Translations under genes and position numbers: made by a program
Assembly: GCA_019636335.1 (NCBI GenBank)
Contig: JAHBXR010000002.1
Span: 186,001 to 250,000, forward strand
Direction of reading: 5' to 3'
DNA length: 64,000 bases
Source: Pirellulales bacterium
GTDB taxonomy: Bacteria > Planctomycetota > Planctomycetia > Pirellulales > JAEUIK01
Notes under the pieces: model-generated
Databases searched by the model: none
What the model was told of the DNA's origin: nothing
Seen by the model: the letters and a program-made list of their open reading frames with translations, nothing else
Shown here: positions 49,548-59,214 of the stretch, one piece after another
How positions within the stretch are numbered: the first letter of the stretch is position 1
Layout: every line of letters begins with the position of its first letter

Positions 49548-50423
49548 TTACCAGCGGACGCGTTTACCATAGCGTTGACGAAGATAGACCGCGATTCCAT
49601 TCAAACACAATAACACGGCCAGCAACACGATGATCGCCGCCGCCGCCAGATCGTGGAACTCGCGCTGCGGTCGCTGGCTCCAGTCGAAGATCTGGATGGG
49701 CAGCGCCGTGTAGGCATCGCGCAGTCCGCTCGGGACGAACGAGACGTAGGCCACGGCCCCCACGGCCACCAGTGGGGCCGCCTCGCCCAGCGCCCGCGAG
49801 ACCGCCAGGATCACCCCCGTGAGGATACCCGGGATCGAAACAGGCAGCACCTGGTGCCAGATCGTCTGCCAGCGCGTGGCGCCCAAGGCGTACGACGCGT
49901 GACGAATCGAGACCGGCACCGAACGCAGCGCCTCTTGCGCGGTCAGGATCACCACCGGCAAGATGACGAGCGAGAGCGTGAGCGCTCCCGAGATCACGCT
50001 GCGGTCGAGCGCCAGGGCCCGCACGAACAATCCCAGGCCGAGAATACCGTACACGATCGACGGGACACCGGCGAGATTGGCGATGTTCAATTGAATCAAA
50101 CGGCGCAGGCGGCCGTCGCGCGCGTACTCCTCGAGGTAGATCGCGGCGCCGACGCCCACCGGCACGGAGATCAACGTCGTCAGCCCGATCAACCAGAGGC
50201 TGCCCAAGGCCGCCGCCTTGATGCCGGCTCGCTCGGGCAACCTCGACGGCAGGCGAGTCAGGAGATCCCACGTCAGCGAGCCGAGTCCCTGGTACAGCAC
50301 CGTGCCCAACAGCACGAAGAGCAGCACCACCGACAGCAGCGTCGCGCCGAGACAGGCCAGCTCGAAGGCCCGCGCCATCAAGCGCCGGCGACGCGCGAGA
50401 GGTTCCGGGGTTTGAGGCGTCAT
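49548..50423 (-). CDS. pstA: Phosphate ABC transporter permease
   Basis: The 291-residue protein has six membrane helices and the permease EAA-type loop ([26 protein letters not shown]). It carries the PstA phrases [36 protein letters not shown] and [19 protein letters not shown]. The ATG overlaps the pstC stop by ATGA, so the two are translationally coupled. Together with PstC it forms the membrane channel for phosphate. Confidence 0.95.
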   Translation of the reverse strand: MTPQTPEPLARRRRLMARAFELACLGATLLSVVLLFVLLGTVLYQGLGSLTWDLLTRLPSRLPERAGIKAAALGSLWLIGLTTLISVPVGVGAAIYLEEYARDGRLRRLIQLNIANLAGVPSIVYGILGLGLFVRALALDRSVISGALTLSLVILPVVILTAQEALRSVPVSIRHASYALGATRWQTIWHQVLPVSIPGILTGVILAVSRALGEAAPLVAVGAVAYVSFVPSGLRDAYTALPIQIFDWSQRPQREFHDLAAAAIIVLLAVLLCLNGIAVYLRQRYGKRVRW

Positions 50424-51352
50424 TCGTACACCTCGCGAAAACGCGACAGGATGTACTGGGCCAGTACGTTCATGCCGAGCGTCAGCACGAAGAGCGCGAG
50501 GCCGACGACGAAGATCGTGCGGTACTCGATGGTGCCGGCGGGCGTATCCCCCTGGCTGATCTGCACGATGTACGCGGTCATCGTCTGGACGCTGTCGAGC
50601 GGGTTCAGCGTGAGCTGCGGCGTGGCCCCGGCGGCCAGCGTGACGGCCATCGTCTCGCCGATGGCGCGCGACAGGGCCAGCAGAAACGAAGCCATGATGC
50701 CCGACGCCGCCGAGGGAACGACGACGCGGACCGTTACGTCGAGCTTGGTGGAGCCGAGGGCGTAGGCCCCCTCGCGCAAGGCTCGCGGGACGGCGCGGAG
50801 CACGTCTTCACTGAGCGAGACGATCATCGGCAATATCATGATGCCCACCACGACGCTCGCGCTGACGACATTGAAGACGTCGGCCTGTGGAAAGATCCAG
50901 CGAATGAGGGGCGAGACGGCGACCACGGCAAAGTAGCCGTACACGACCGAGGGAATGCCGGCGAGAATCTCGAGCGCGGGCTTCACCAGGTCGCGGATGC
51001 CCGGCCGCGCGTACTCGCTCAGATACACGGCCGTGGCCAGTCCCAACGGCAAGGCGAACAAGCCGGACCCGACGGCGATCCACATCGTGCCGCACAGCAA
51101 GGGCAGGATGCCGAAATGCTGCGGCTTCAACAGCGGCGTCCACTTCGTGCCGATGAGAAACTCGACGATCGAGACGTCGCGGAAGAAGGGGATCGACTCG
51201 ACGAGCAAGACGACCACCACACCGACGGTCGTCAGCACCGAGATGCCGGCGCAGGCGCCGAGCGTGAGGGCGATCGCGCGCTCGAACCACTGCCGGGGCG
51301 TGGCGGCCTCGCCAGGGGTGCGCCAGATCGATTTGGTGACTTCCGAGGACAA
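50420..51352 (-). CDS. pstC: Phosphate ABC transporter permease
   Basis: The ~310-residue protein has six membrane helices and typical PstC segments: EFLIGTKWTPL, YFAVVAVSPLIRWIFP, LEILAGIPSVVYGY, and an EAA-type loop ALGSTKLDVTVRVVVPSAASGIMASF. I chose TTG 51352 (LSSEVTKSIWRTPGE), the only start codon between the pstS stop and the first helix; AGG lies 6 bases upstream. The open frame extends far upstream over pstS but is not protein-like. Overlaps pstA by ATGA. Confidence 0.9.
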   Translation of the reverse strand: MSSEVTKSIWRTPGEAATPRQWFERAIALTLGACAGISVLTTVGVVVVLLVESIPFFRDVSIVEFLIGTKWTPLLKPQHFGILPLLCGTMWIAVGSGLFALPLGLATAVYLSEYARPGIRDLVKPALEILAGIPSVVYGYFAVVAVSPLIRWIFPQADVFNVVSASVVVGIMILPMIVSLSEDVLRAVPRALREGAYALGSTKLDVTVRVVVPSAASGIMASFLLALSRAIGETMAVTLAAGATPQLTLNPLDSVQTMTAYIVQISQGDTPAGTIEYRTIFVVGLALFVLTLGMNVLAQYILSRFREVYE

Positions 51353-51375
51353 AGGGAACCTGCGAGGGACGAATG

Positions 51376-52359
51376 TTAGGGGCTCTTCGCCGCGCCGACC
51401 GCCTTGATCGCGGCATCGAGAACTTGTTGATTCTCCTGGGCCACGTCGTCGGGGGCCGACACGTAGCCAACCTCGGTAGCAAGTTCGGCGGCATGCGCCA
51501 GGTAGAACTGCAGGAATTCGACCACCTCGGGACGCTGGAGCGCGCTCTTGCGGATATACAAGTAAAGTGGTCGAGACAAAGGCGCATACGCGCCATTGAG
51601 CACCGTCTCGGTGGATGGTTTCATGCAACCCTTGCCACCATCGATGCCCAGAAGCTTCAGCTTCTCGCGGTTTTCCTCGTAGTAGGCCATGCCGAAGTAG
51701 CCCAACGCGTGCTTGTCCGCCTCGATGCCACTGACGAGCATGTTGTCGTTTTCGCTGGGGGTGTAATCGGCACGCGAGGAACCTGCTTCGCCGACGATCA
51801 CTTCGGTGAAGTAGGTGAATGTGCCGCTATCGGTGCCGGGGCCGTAGAGCTTGATCTCTTCCTTGGGCCAGGTGGGATTGAGATCGCTCCAGAGCTTCAC
51901 GCCACTCTCCGGGCGCCATAGCTCGCGCAGCAGTTCGACACTCAGGCACTCGACCCAATCGTTCCCAGGATTCACGACGACGGCCAGGCCATCGAAGGCA
52001 ACCCGCAGGTCGAAAAGCTCGATGCCATGTTCCTTGCAGGCGTCGACTTCCTTCTGATTGATGGGACGCGAGGCGTTACAGATGTCGATCTCGCTGGCGA
52101 TCAGCTTCTTGAAGCCCCCCCCCGTGCCCGAGAATCCCACGGTGACGCGAGTATGGGGTTGTTCGCCACGAAACTCCTCGGCCACGGCCTCGGTGATCGG
52201 GAAGACCGTGCTCGACCCGTCAATGCGAATCGTGGTGGCGTTGCCACTTCCTCCGCATCCTGTCAGCAAGAGCGCGACGACGAGCAGACAGGCTGCTGCG
52301 CCCAGCCCGGCGAACCAGTGTCGTTGGCGATCGAGACGCGATTCCGGCGAAGCGGACAT
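51376..52359 (-). CDS. pstS: Phosphate-binding lipoprotein
   Basis: The ~327-residue protein has a lipoprotein signal ([17 protein letters not shown]) and the phosphate-binding fold of Pst[48 protein letters not shown] and [13 protein letters not shown], in which the Ser/Thr/Asp residues that hold phosphate are placed as in the family. It is the first gene of the pstSCAB-phoU-phoB operon and lies 108 bases downstream of a Pho-box-like repeat. Its closest class is the cyanobacterial/SphX-like PstS. Confidence 0.95.
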   Translation of the reverse strand: MSASPESRLDRQRHWFAGLGAAACLLVVALLLTGCGGSGNATTIRIDGSSTVFPITEAVAEEFRGEQPHTRVTVGFSGTGGGFKKLIASEIDICNASRPINQKEVDACKEHGIELFDLRVAFDGLAVVVNPGNDWVECLSVELLRELWRPESGVKLWSDLNPTWPKEEIKLYGPGTDSGTFTYFTEVIVGEAGSSRADYTPSENDNMLVSGIEADKHALGYFGMAYYEENREKLKLLGIDGGKGCMKPSTETVLNGAYAPLSRPLYLYIRKSALQRPEVVEFLQFYLAHAAELATEVGYVSAPDDVAQENQQVLDAAIKAVGAAKSP

Positions 52360-52452
52360 AGAGTGCCATTCCCTCTGGTGCGGCCTTGGCGAATCGCCTC
52401 GACGGGCTCCTGCCCTGACGGAGATCGCTTGGCGACCCATCAGACGCCCGAC

Positions 52453-52458
52453 AGCATA
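52453..52458 (-). promoter_or_regulatory. -10 element of the pst promoter
   Basis: TATGCT on the minus strand, separated by 8 bases from the last Pho-box repeat, the expected geometry of a PhoB-activated promoter that uses the box instead of a -35 element. Confidence 0.5.
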
Positions 52459-52466
52459 GGGAGACG

Positions 52467-52495
52467 TTGTAAAGAAACAATGAAGAAACCATGAA
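52467..52495 (-). promoter_or_regulatory. Pho box: three 7-base direct repeats at 11-base period
   Basis: On the minus strand: TTCATGG-TTTC-TTCATTG-TTTC-TTTACAA. Three similar 7-mers are separated by identical 4-base spacers, the period (11 bases) of PhoB/PhoP binding sites. It lies between phoR and pstS, ~108 bases before the pstS start. Confidence 0.7.
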
Positions 52496-52574
52496 ATGGC
52501 CCGTACGTCGCGGGGCAGTGATCGTCGGGCCGACTGCAACTTTCGGCCTGGAAAGAACTTTTGCCGTTGGCAAG

Positions 52575-54338
52575 CTAGGCAAGTCGCAGTCGGACGAAGA
52601 ACGTGCTCCCTTGGCCGAGCGTACTGCGCAGGCCCACGCCGCCGCCGAAGGCCTGGGCCAGATGCTTCACGATCGAAAGTCCCAGCCCCGTGCCCCCCAG
52701 TTCGCGCGACCGCGCGCGGTCGACCCGATAGAACCGCTCGAAGACGCGGTCTTGATGTTCGGCGGCGATGCCGATGCCGGAGTCTGACACCTCGAGCAGC
52801 GCGAACTCCCCCTCGGTGTAGGTCGTAATCGCGACGCCTCCCCCTTCGGGCGTGTACTTCAGGGCGTTGTCGACCAGGTTTCCCAAGATCTGTCGCAAGC
52901 CCTCCTCATCGGCCAGGACGCGCAGGTCGCCATGCTGGTCTCGCCGCTCGAGCACAATCTTTTTGTCGTCGGCGGCCAGGGCATAGTCGTTGATGCAAGC
53001 CGCGATGACCGGAGACAGCGCGACGGTGGTGACTTCGAACGTCTGCTGACGGGCCTCGAGACGAGCCAGGCTGAGCAGGTCGAGGATCAACTGATGCAGA
53101 CGTTCGGTCTGTTCTTCGATGCGTTTGAGGAACGCCACGTTGTGCTGCGGATCGGCCAGCGCGCCGCCGAGCAAGGTCTCGGTGTAGGCCTTGATCGAGC
53201 TGAGCGGCGTCTTCAACTCGTGCGAGACGTTGGCCACGAACTCTTGCCGCAGCTTCTCGAGGCGTCGCAGTTCGGAGACGTCGCGCAGCACCAGCACAAC
53301 GCCGGGGGTGGGTTCGCCCGGCAGCCGTGAGGCGCGGACCGCCAACGAACGCTGAGCAGGGGTGGCGGTTTCGAATTCGGCTTCGACGGCATGCCCCCGA
53401 GCGAGCGCACTTTGGACGACCTCGTGCAGGGTGTGTTGCCGCACGGCCGCCAGGAGGGGGGAGCCGACGGGATCCTGACGCGCCAGCCCCAGCAGGTCGC
53501 GCGCGGCCGGGTTGATGAACAAGATCCGCTGGCGGTCGTCGACGGCGATCACCCCTTCGGCCATGCTGCCCAACAGCGTCCCCAGGCGGTCGCTCCCCTC
53601 GCGCAATTGATTCATTTGCCGCGCGAGTTCGGCGCTCATCTGGTTGAAGCCGTCGGCCAGCTTGCCCAGCTCGTCGTGACTGGTGACGTAGGCGCGATGT
53701 TGATAGTCGCCGGCGGCGATCGCTTCGGCCGCCGCGCGTAGCGCCGCGATGGGTTGCAGAATGCGCCCCACGATCCAATAGGTGAGCAGCAAGCCGACCA
53801 CGCTGACTCCGGCGGCCACCGACCAGATCAGACGCTTCGTGTCGGCCAGTTGCGCATCGAGCACCGCCAAGGGGACCGCCACACGCACGAAGCCGCGCGG
53901 CTGCGCCACATCACCGATCCGCAGCGCATGATAGAACATCGACGTGCCGAGCGTGGCGCTCTCGCGACGCGAATGGCCGATCCCCGTGGCCCGGGCCTCG
54001 ACGATCTCGGGCCGCGAGTTGTGGTTTTCCATCTGGTCGACCGCGCCGTCTGAGTCGGCCAGCACGGAGCCGTTCTCGTCAATGACGGTCAATCGCAACT
54101 GCGCTTCCTGCCCCAGTTGCCGCACGAGCTCTTGCAACGAGGCGGCGTCGGAAGGAGCGAGCAGCTCGGCGACGCGGCTTCGCAGCACCAGCGCCGTGTC
54201 GTGCAGATCGTGTTGCACCTGGGTAGTGACTTGATCGTTTTGAGCATCGCTCAGGACCACGACGAAGGCGACCGCCGACAAGACGTTCAGCCCCGCAAAG
54301 GCGAGAAAGAGCTTCCAGAACAGGGCGGACGAACGCAT
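52575..54338 (-). CDS. phoR: Phosphate-sensing histidine kinase PhoR
   Basis: The ~587-residue protein has a membrane helix (~8-31), an extracytoplasmic domain (~32-165; larger than the near-absent loop of E. coli PhoR), a second helix (~170-190), HAMP (~190-245), PAS (~255-350; [23 protein letters not shown]), HisKA with VSHELKTPL (~372) and HATPase with [34 protein letters not shown] and [22 protein letters not shown] 54338 has GGGAG 7 bases upstream; an in-frame GTG/ATG further up (54380) is less likely. It precedes the pst operon in the same direction but is separated by 215 bases and a Pho box. Confidence 0.93.
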   Translation of the reverse strand: MRSSALFWKLFLAFAGLNVLSAVAFVVVLSDAQNDQVTTQVQHDLHDTALVLRSRVAELLAPSDAASLQELVRQLGQEAQLRLTVIDENGSVLADSDGAVDQMENHNSRPEIVEARATGIGHSRRESATLGTSMFYHALRIGDVAQPRGFVRVAVPLAVLDAQLADTKRLIWSVAAGVSVVGLLLTYWIVGRILQPIAALRAAAEAIAAGDYQHRAYVTSHDELGKLADGFNQMSAELARQMNQLREGSDRLGTLLGSMAEGVIAVDDRQRILFINPAARDLLGLARQDPVGSPLLAAVRQHTLHEVVQSALARGHAVEAEFETATPAQRSLAVRASRLPGEPTPGVVLVLRDVSELRRLEKLRQEFVANVSHELKTPLSSIKAYTETLLGGALADPQHNVAFLKRIEEQTERLHQLILDLLSLARLEARQQTFEVTTVALSPVIAACINDYALAADDKKIVLERRDQHGDLRVLADEEGLRQILGNLVDNALKYTPEGGGVAITTYTEGEFALLEVSDSGIGIAAEHQDRVFERFYRVDRARSRELGGTGLGLSIVKHLAQAFGGGVGLRSTLGQGSTFFVRLRLA

Positions 54339-54629
54339 CAGGCATCTCCCATGCCAGTAGCGTGCCGAGACCGAAGACACGCCGCGCGGCGGTACTCATG
54401 GTACGGCGGCGCTTGCAGTTGGGACAATTGGCCACCTCGCGCAGGAGGGTTGGTTGCCGATCGATCATCCACCTGTGCGCGCGAAAAATAGCCTAAAATA
54501 GTGGCGACTGGCGGGTGGCAGCCTGCCAGGCAATCTGCGAAAAAAGGGCAATAAACTCCGCCGCGGACGAATTACCCAGGCGTATCGTTTGTCTTGCGAT
54601 CGGACCTTGGAATCCCGGAGATTTGGCTC

Positions 54630-55586
54630 ATGCGCACCGGCCCACGAATCTTGTTGTCGACGCTTCTTTTCGGCGCAGCTTTATCCGCCACGGCGCACGC
54701 GCAGGTGGTGTTGCGGACCGATTTCAGCAAGCCGGCAGAGTACCGCACGAGCGAAACGGTGGGGATCGATCAGAAGCTCAACATCGCCGAGCAACTGCTC
54801 GAAACCTCGTCGGAGCAAACGTTCGAGGTGCTCTACTCGGTCGGCGAGAAAGATGCGACAGGTTTGATTCCGGTACACTTCAAATTCGAGACGGTGAAGG
54901 CGAGCATCGGGCTGCCCGGGGGAATCAGCATCGACTTCGATTCGAAGACCGATGATGGACAAGATGGCGACCCACCGGCCGGGCTGCTGAAAGGGGCCCT
55001 GCGCGCGATCGTTGGCGCCGAGTTGACCGCCATGATCAACGAACAACTGCGGGTGCAATCCTTCACGGGCTATTCGGAGCTGCTCGAGAAGCTGTCCCCC
55101 GAGATCAAGCCGTTGCTCGCTTCGCAATTCGATGAGGCGATCTTGAAGTCGAATCTGCAGATGGCCATCGATCGTTTTCCGGCGGAACCGGTCAAGCCGG
55201 GCGATGCGTGGACCCACACGCAGGTCATGAATCTGGGGCAGGGTCAACAAATGACGTTCGACGAAAAGCTGGAATACGTCGGTCCCGTCGAAAAGGATGG
55301 TCGCCAACTCGAGCACGTGAAGATGCAGGCCAACGCCGTCCGCTATTCGATCGCCGACAATGCGACGCTGCCGTTCAAGCTGAAAGAAAGCGATCTGAAG
55401 GTCGTGAGTTCGACGGGCGATTTGTACGTCGATGCGACGACGCGTCGCGTGGTGCTGCGTGAGGAGAAGGTGGCGATCAAGGGGAAGATTGTCTACCTGG
55501 CGAACAACGCGGAACTGCCTGCCCTGCTCGACCTGACCATCTCGACCCGGCATAGCGAGCCGGTGGAGCCGGCGGCGACGCCCTAG
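54630..55586 (+). CDS. Exported protein, DUF6263-like
   Basis: The ~318-residue protein has a signal peptide (MRTGPRILLSTLLFGAALSATAHA) and starts at ATG 54630 with GGAG 9 bases upstream. The mature part is beta-rich: VVLRTDFSKPAEYRTSETVGIDQKLNIAEQLLETS, a central ETVKASIGLPGGISIDFDSKTD, PVKPGDAWTHTQVMNLGQGQQMTF and a C-terminal STGDLYVDATTRRVVLRE. This resembles the DUF6263 family common in planctomycetes; function unknown. The last codons form part of a 21-base interspersed repeat. It is divergent from phoR. Confidence 0.82.
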   Translation: MRTGPRILLSTLLFGAALSATAHAQVVLRTDFSKPAEYRTSETVGIDQKLNIAEQLLETSSEQTFEVLYSVGEKDATGLIPVHFKFETVKASIGLPGGISIDFDSKTDDGQDGDPPAGLLKGALRAIVGAELTAMINEQLRVQSFTGYSELLEKLSPEIKPLLASQFDEAILKSNLQMAIDRFPAEPVKPGDAWTHTQVMNLGQGQQMTFDEKLEYVGPVEKDGRQLEHVKMQANAVRYSIADNATLPFKLKESDLKVVSSTGDLYVDATTRRVVLREEKVAIKGKIVYLANNAELPALLDLTISTRHSEPVEPAATP

Positions 55587-55604
55587 CAGGCTGCGGAAAA
55601 ACTC
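55584..55604. repeat. 21-base interspersed repeat, copy 2
   Basis: Identical over 21 bases to the copy at 24483-24503. Here the first three bases are the TAG stop codon of the DUF6263-like gene; similarity continues with GTCCGG and GCGCTA downstream. Confidence 0.75.
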
Positions 55605-55709
55605 CGCTTGTCCGGTGTTTTAATGGCGCTAAACTCTTGGGATCGCCACCCGGCTGGGGAACCCGAATTACTAGGCTTGGACAGAGCCCTGGACCGGTGA
55701 GGAAACGCT

Positions 55710-56594
55710 TTACGGGTTCAAGAGCACGGTGCGCTCGGGCACGTCGATGGCGATCGGGTCGATCGGCACGGGGCCGTGTCCCGCATCGAGGCACGTGCGA
55801 TTCCCCCCCAGAATCGACGCCTGCCGCGCGGCGAACTCCAGCCGCGCGAGCAACAGTTCGTCTGCTTCGCCGCGTAGCATGCCGACGGCACTGCAACTGG
55901 CGGTGAGCGTGATCGTCTCGCGTCCCAGCACGTAACGGCCCTGCGCGATCGAGAGGCGAAGACGCTCCATGGCGTGGGTCGCCTCTTGTGGTGTCGTGTC
56001 GCCGAAGAAGAAGCCGAAGCGATCGCGGTCGTAATAGGTGGCGGCGTCGGTGCCGCGCGGCTTGCGAATCGTGTCGTCGATCACGTCGGCGAGGGCCTTC
56101 ATGAGGCGATCGCCCACGTCGTCCCCCTGCGTCTTGCGCACCTCGGCGATCTGGTCGACCGCGATGAGCCCCAGCGTGGCCGAACGCTCTTGCAGCGGAT
56201 CGTCGGCGCGCCAGCCGGCGATCATCTCCTCGAAGACCGAACGCTGGATGAGGCTGCTGCAGACCGTCTCGCCCGTGGCGTTTGGTGTCTCGCCCAAGAG
56301 CGCCGATCGAGACTTGCTCGAGGCCGCCTCGATCGTCTCGGCAGACTCGAAAGCGGATAGTTTCTGGGGGGTGGCCGCCGGTGCCGCCGCGGCGGTTATC
56401 GGCGACGGGGATCTCGTGGCGTCCTCGCTAGCGAGTGCATCGAGCGTGCCCGCCGTCGCGCCGCGACGCAGGTAGACCGCTGTCCCATAGCCCAGGGCCA
56501 GGTTGGCGAACGCGATGGTCAGGACGTAGAAGACGTACACGCGCGGCGTCCTGGGGTTTCGCCAAGAGGTGAGTGCGTCAGCATCGTCGGGCAT
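55710..56594 (-). CDS. Membrane protein with a degenerate GGDEF (diguanylate cyclase-like) domain
   Basis: The 294-residue protein has one N-terminal membrane helix (VFYVLTIAFANLALGYGTAVYL), an Ala/Pro/Ser-rich linker and a GGDEF-fold domain (~115-275): LGLIAVDQIAEVRKTQGDDVGDRLMKALADVIDD, then TYYDRDRFGFFFGDT where active cyclases have RYGGDEF, and a late MERLRLSIAQ...TLTASCSAVGM. The catalytic GGDEF/GGEEF residues are absent (the site reads RDRFGFFF), so it is probably inactive and may bind GTP or c-di-GMP or act as a dimerisation module. It lies between the DUF6263 gene and the dioxygenase gene. Confidence 0.82.
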   Translation of the reverse strand: MPDDADALTSWRNPRTPRVYVFYVLTIAFANLALGYGTAVYLRRGATAGTLDALASEDATRSPSPITAAAAPAATPQKLSAFESAETIEAASSKSRSALLGETPNATGETVCSSLIQRSVFEEMIAGWRADDPLQERSATLGLIAVDQIAEVRKTQGDDVGDRLMKALADVIDDTIRKPRGTDAATYYDRDRFGFFFGDTTPQEATHAMERLRLSIAQGRYVLGRETITLTASCSAVGMLRGEADELLLARLEFAARQASILGGNRTCLDAGHGPVPIDPIAIDVPERTVLLNP

Positions 56595-56736
56595 GACAGA
56601 CCGGCCACGCGCGCCGAGTTGGCCGCATCTTCACTCTAGCTCGAAACGTCTGGGGAGAGCCGGCATCCCGCGGCGTGTTGCCAAACCGCCTCATCGCCGC
56701 CGGACGAGTTCGCGCGGATCGATACGATTGCGCCGA

Positions 56737-57609
56737 TCAGGGCTGGTAGAGCAACGGAAAGAACTGGCCCCCCATGGGTTGCCCGGCGGGGATCGGTGGC
56801 ACCCCCGCCAGCAGCGCTTCCCCCGAATCGCTCGCCACGCCGTCGCGAAACATGTTCACCACCACGGCACGTCGGGGGCGCGGCGTGCTGTTGGCTTGCG
56901 AGCCGTGGATCATGAGCGGGTGGTGAAACGAAGCCTCGCCGCGGCGCATCTCGATGGCCACGGGGCGCTGCATGGCGGACATCTGCTCGTCGTTGAGCAC
57001 CTCGCGAATAGCGTCCATGTCGCCGGCCAGGCCCGTGATGGGGAGCAGGTCCCAACGGTGGCTGCCCGGTATGTACTGCAGGCAGCCGTTGTCGCGGCGC
57101 GCTTCGTCGAGTCCGATCCAGCAGGTGAGATGCGCCATGGGTCTGGTCCGCGTCCAGTACGAGTAGTCCTGGTGCCAGGCGACGACGCCCCCATGCTCGG
57201 CCGGCTTGCAAAAAAGTTGATCGTGCCAGAATCGCACGGCCCCGCGCAGCAACTGCGCCGCTGCCACGGTGATCGCCGGATGCCACAGCAGGTCGTGAAA
57301 CCCTGGTGCGATGCGCCACGCGCCCAGGGCGTGAAACAACACGCGGCTGGGATCGACGGACTCGTTCGTATGGAACTCGTAGAAGTATTCGTGACCGGGC
57401 GAGGCCGGATCGACCAGCCGGGCCAGTTCCGCGCAAAGTCGATCGCACTGCTGGTCGTCGAGCACACGAATGCCGCTGACGTAGCCATGCTCGTCAAAGA
57501 AGGCGACCTGCTCGTCGGTCAGTCGATAGCGATCCCATTCCGCCGCGCTCGTCGGCAGGCGAAACAGATCGGAGACGAGATCGTGACGTCGCGACAGATC
57601 GTCGGCCAT
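56737..57609 (-). CDS. Phytanoyl-CoA dioxygenase-family protein
   Basis: The 290-residue protein is a double-stranded beta-helix non-haem iron oxygenase: the HxD motif is WHQDYSYW (~145-152), the distal His is in [11 protein letters not shown] (~232), and the 2-oxoglutarate-binding Arg is in [37 protein letters not shown] is the family signature. Many planctomycete members act on unknown small molecules. The next gene upstream on the same strand, the oxidoreductase (57660-58994), ends 50 bases before this ATG, so they could be one transcript. Confidence 0.92.
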   Translation of the reverse strand: MADDLSRRHDLVSDLFRLPTSAAEWDRYRLTDEQVAFFDEHGYVSGIRVLDDQQCDRLCAELARLVDPASPGHEYFYEFHTNESVDPSRVLFHALGAWRIAPGFHDLLWHPAITVAAAQLLRGAVRFWHDQLFCKPAEHGGVVAWHQDYSYWTRTRPMAHLTCWIGLDEARRDNGCLQYIPGSHRWDLLPITGLAGDMDAIREVLNDEQMSAMQRPVAIEMRRGEASFHHPLMIHGSQANSTPRPRRAVVVNMFRDGVASDSGEALLAGVPPIPAGQPMGGQFFPLLYQP

Positions 57610-57659
57610 CGGCGGATTGATTCCTCTTGTTGGATTGTTGCGACGCGCCGCCGGCTGGT

Positions 57660-58994
57660 TCAGGTGGGAATCTCGAAGCCGGCCCGCTGGGGTCGTTGGA
57701 GCAGGCCGTTCGCCTCGTCATCGCCGACGAACTGCTCTTGCGCCGGATCCCATTTCAACGGTCGCCCGAGGCGCATCGAGATATTCGCCAGGTGGCAGGT
57801 CGAGACCGAACGATGCTGCGACACGACGTCCGAGAGGGGCGTCTCGCGCGAATGGACGCAATCGACGAAGTTGCCCATGTGGTTCTTGATCGACTCGATC
57901 TTGCCCATGCGTGGCGGGCGATCGAGGTTGTCGTGCGCGTAAAGCTTGAACTCTTCGCGCGGCAGCGGCTGCTCGGCTAGATCCTCGACCGGTTTGCCTT
58001 CGAGCGTGCCACGGTTGACGAAGATGCGCCCCAGCTCTCCTTCGAAGAGAATGCCGTTGCGGCCGTGGTCGAGGATCTCCATTTCGACGCCGTTGGAGTA
58101 GCGCAGTCGAGCGGAGAAGTTCGTGGCGACGTTGTAGCCGTTTTCGACCTGGGGATAATCGGCTCGGCCATCGATCTCGAGGGGTCCGCTGAGCTGCTGT
58201 CCGAGGCCCCATTGGGCGATGTCGATGTGATGGGCGCCCCAATCGGTCATCTGTCCGCCGGAATACTCCTGCCACCAGCGGAAGGTGTAATGGCTGCGCT
58301 CGGCGATATAGGGGACATCGGGTGTCTGCCCCTGCCACAGGTTCCAGTTCAGGTGGGCCGGCACTTCGGCGGTGGCGAAGGGCCCCCCTTGCACGTTCTT
58401 GCCCAGGACGACGGAGACCTTCTTGATCGCACCGAGGCGGCCCGCGTGGATCATCTCGACCGCGGTGCGATAGTTGTGATCGCTGCGTTGCCAGGTCCCC
58501 ACCTGCACGACGGCGCCACGGTCGCGAACGGCGCGCAGCAGGTGATGGCCTTCGTCGATCGTGAGCGTGAGCGGCTTTTCGCAGTAGATGTCTTTGCCGG
58601 CGCGGCAGGCGTCGATCACCATCCTCGTGTGCCAGTGGTCGGGCGTGCCGATCATCACGACATCCACGTCCTGGCGATCGAGCAACGCGCGATAGTCTTC
58701 GTAGAGCTCGGCCTTGCCGCCGAACTGCTCGCGCGCCTTCTCGGCAATCTGGCGGTCGACATCGGCGATGGCCACCACGTCGCCGTAGGGGAGGGCCTCG
58801 TTCGTGATGACCGACCCCTGATAGCGCATGCCAATCGCGCCGATGCGCAGGCGGTCGCTGGGCGAACGGGGGCGGGTGCGCGCCTCGGCCTGCGACGTGA
58901 AGATATAAGGCGTCAACGTTGCGGCGGCACAGGTCGCCAGAAACGTGCGGCGCGAGGGGGGCTTCAAGGTTGCTAGCACGGGGCGTCGTTTCAT
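57660..58994 (-). CDS. Gfo/Idh/MocA-family oxidoreductase, Tat-exported
   Basis: The 444-residue protein has a twin-arginine signal ([20 protein letters not shown]) and the family's Rossmann domain ([19 protein letters not shown]), the EKPLT motif ([15 protein letters not shown]) and [20 protein letters not shown] and [18 protein letters not shown] in the C-terminal substrate domain. The nucleotide motif is GxGxxG-like (GAIGMRYQG). Such Tat-exported members are numerous in planctomycetes, presumably acting on sugars at the cell envelope. The NAD(P) would need to fold with the protein before export. It lies in the same direction as, and 50 bases upstream of, the dioxygenase gene. Confidence 0.93.
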   Translation of the reverse strand: MKRRPVLATLKPPSRRTFLATCAAATLTPYIFTSQAEARTRPRSPSDRLRIGAIGMRYQGSVITNEALPYGDVVAIADVDRQIAEKAREQFGGKAELYEDYRALLDRQDVDVVMIGTPDHWHTRMVIDACRAGKDIYCEKPLTLTIDEGHHLLRAVRDRGAVVQVGTWQRSDHNYRTAVEMIHAGRLGAIKKVSVVLGKNVQGGPFATAEVPAHLNWNLWQGQTPDVPYIAERSHYTFRWWQEYSGGQMTDWGAHHIDIAQWGLGQQLSGPLEIDGRADYPQVENGYNVATNFSARLRYSNGVEMEILDHGRNGILFEGELGRIFVNRGTLEGKPVEDLAEQPLPREEFKLYAHDNLDRPPRMGKIESIKNHMGNFVDCVHSRETPLSDVVSQHRSVSTCHLANISMRLGRPLKWDPAQEQFVGDDEANGLLQRPQRAGFEIPT

Positions 58995-59214
58995 GCGGCG
59001 CTCTCTCTATCTCACCTGCGTGGGGGACGTCGGACTGCCGCCGACGACAGTCGGTATCTACAGGTTATCCGACTCGGTTACGACGCGTAAGAATTTTCTT
59101 GCTTTCACAACTCCGAACCGAGATAATCTGCGGCGCTGCGGCTTTTCAGAGGCAAGTCGCGGCCTTTTCATAAACGGAACAGAGTATCTTGTCGCCGTTC
59201 GCAGCAGGGTTGCG

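Noticed and set aside
56569..57942. 457-codon plus-strand frame
   Set aside because: It is antisense to the phytanoyl-type dioxygenase and part of the oxidoreductase; the product is low-complexity and lacks a family match.
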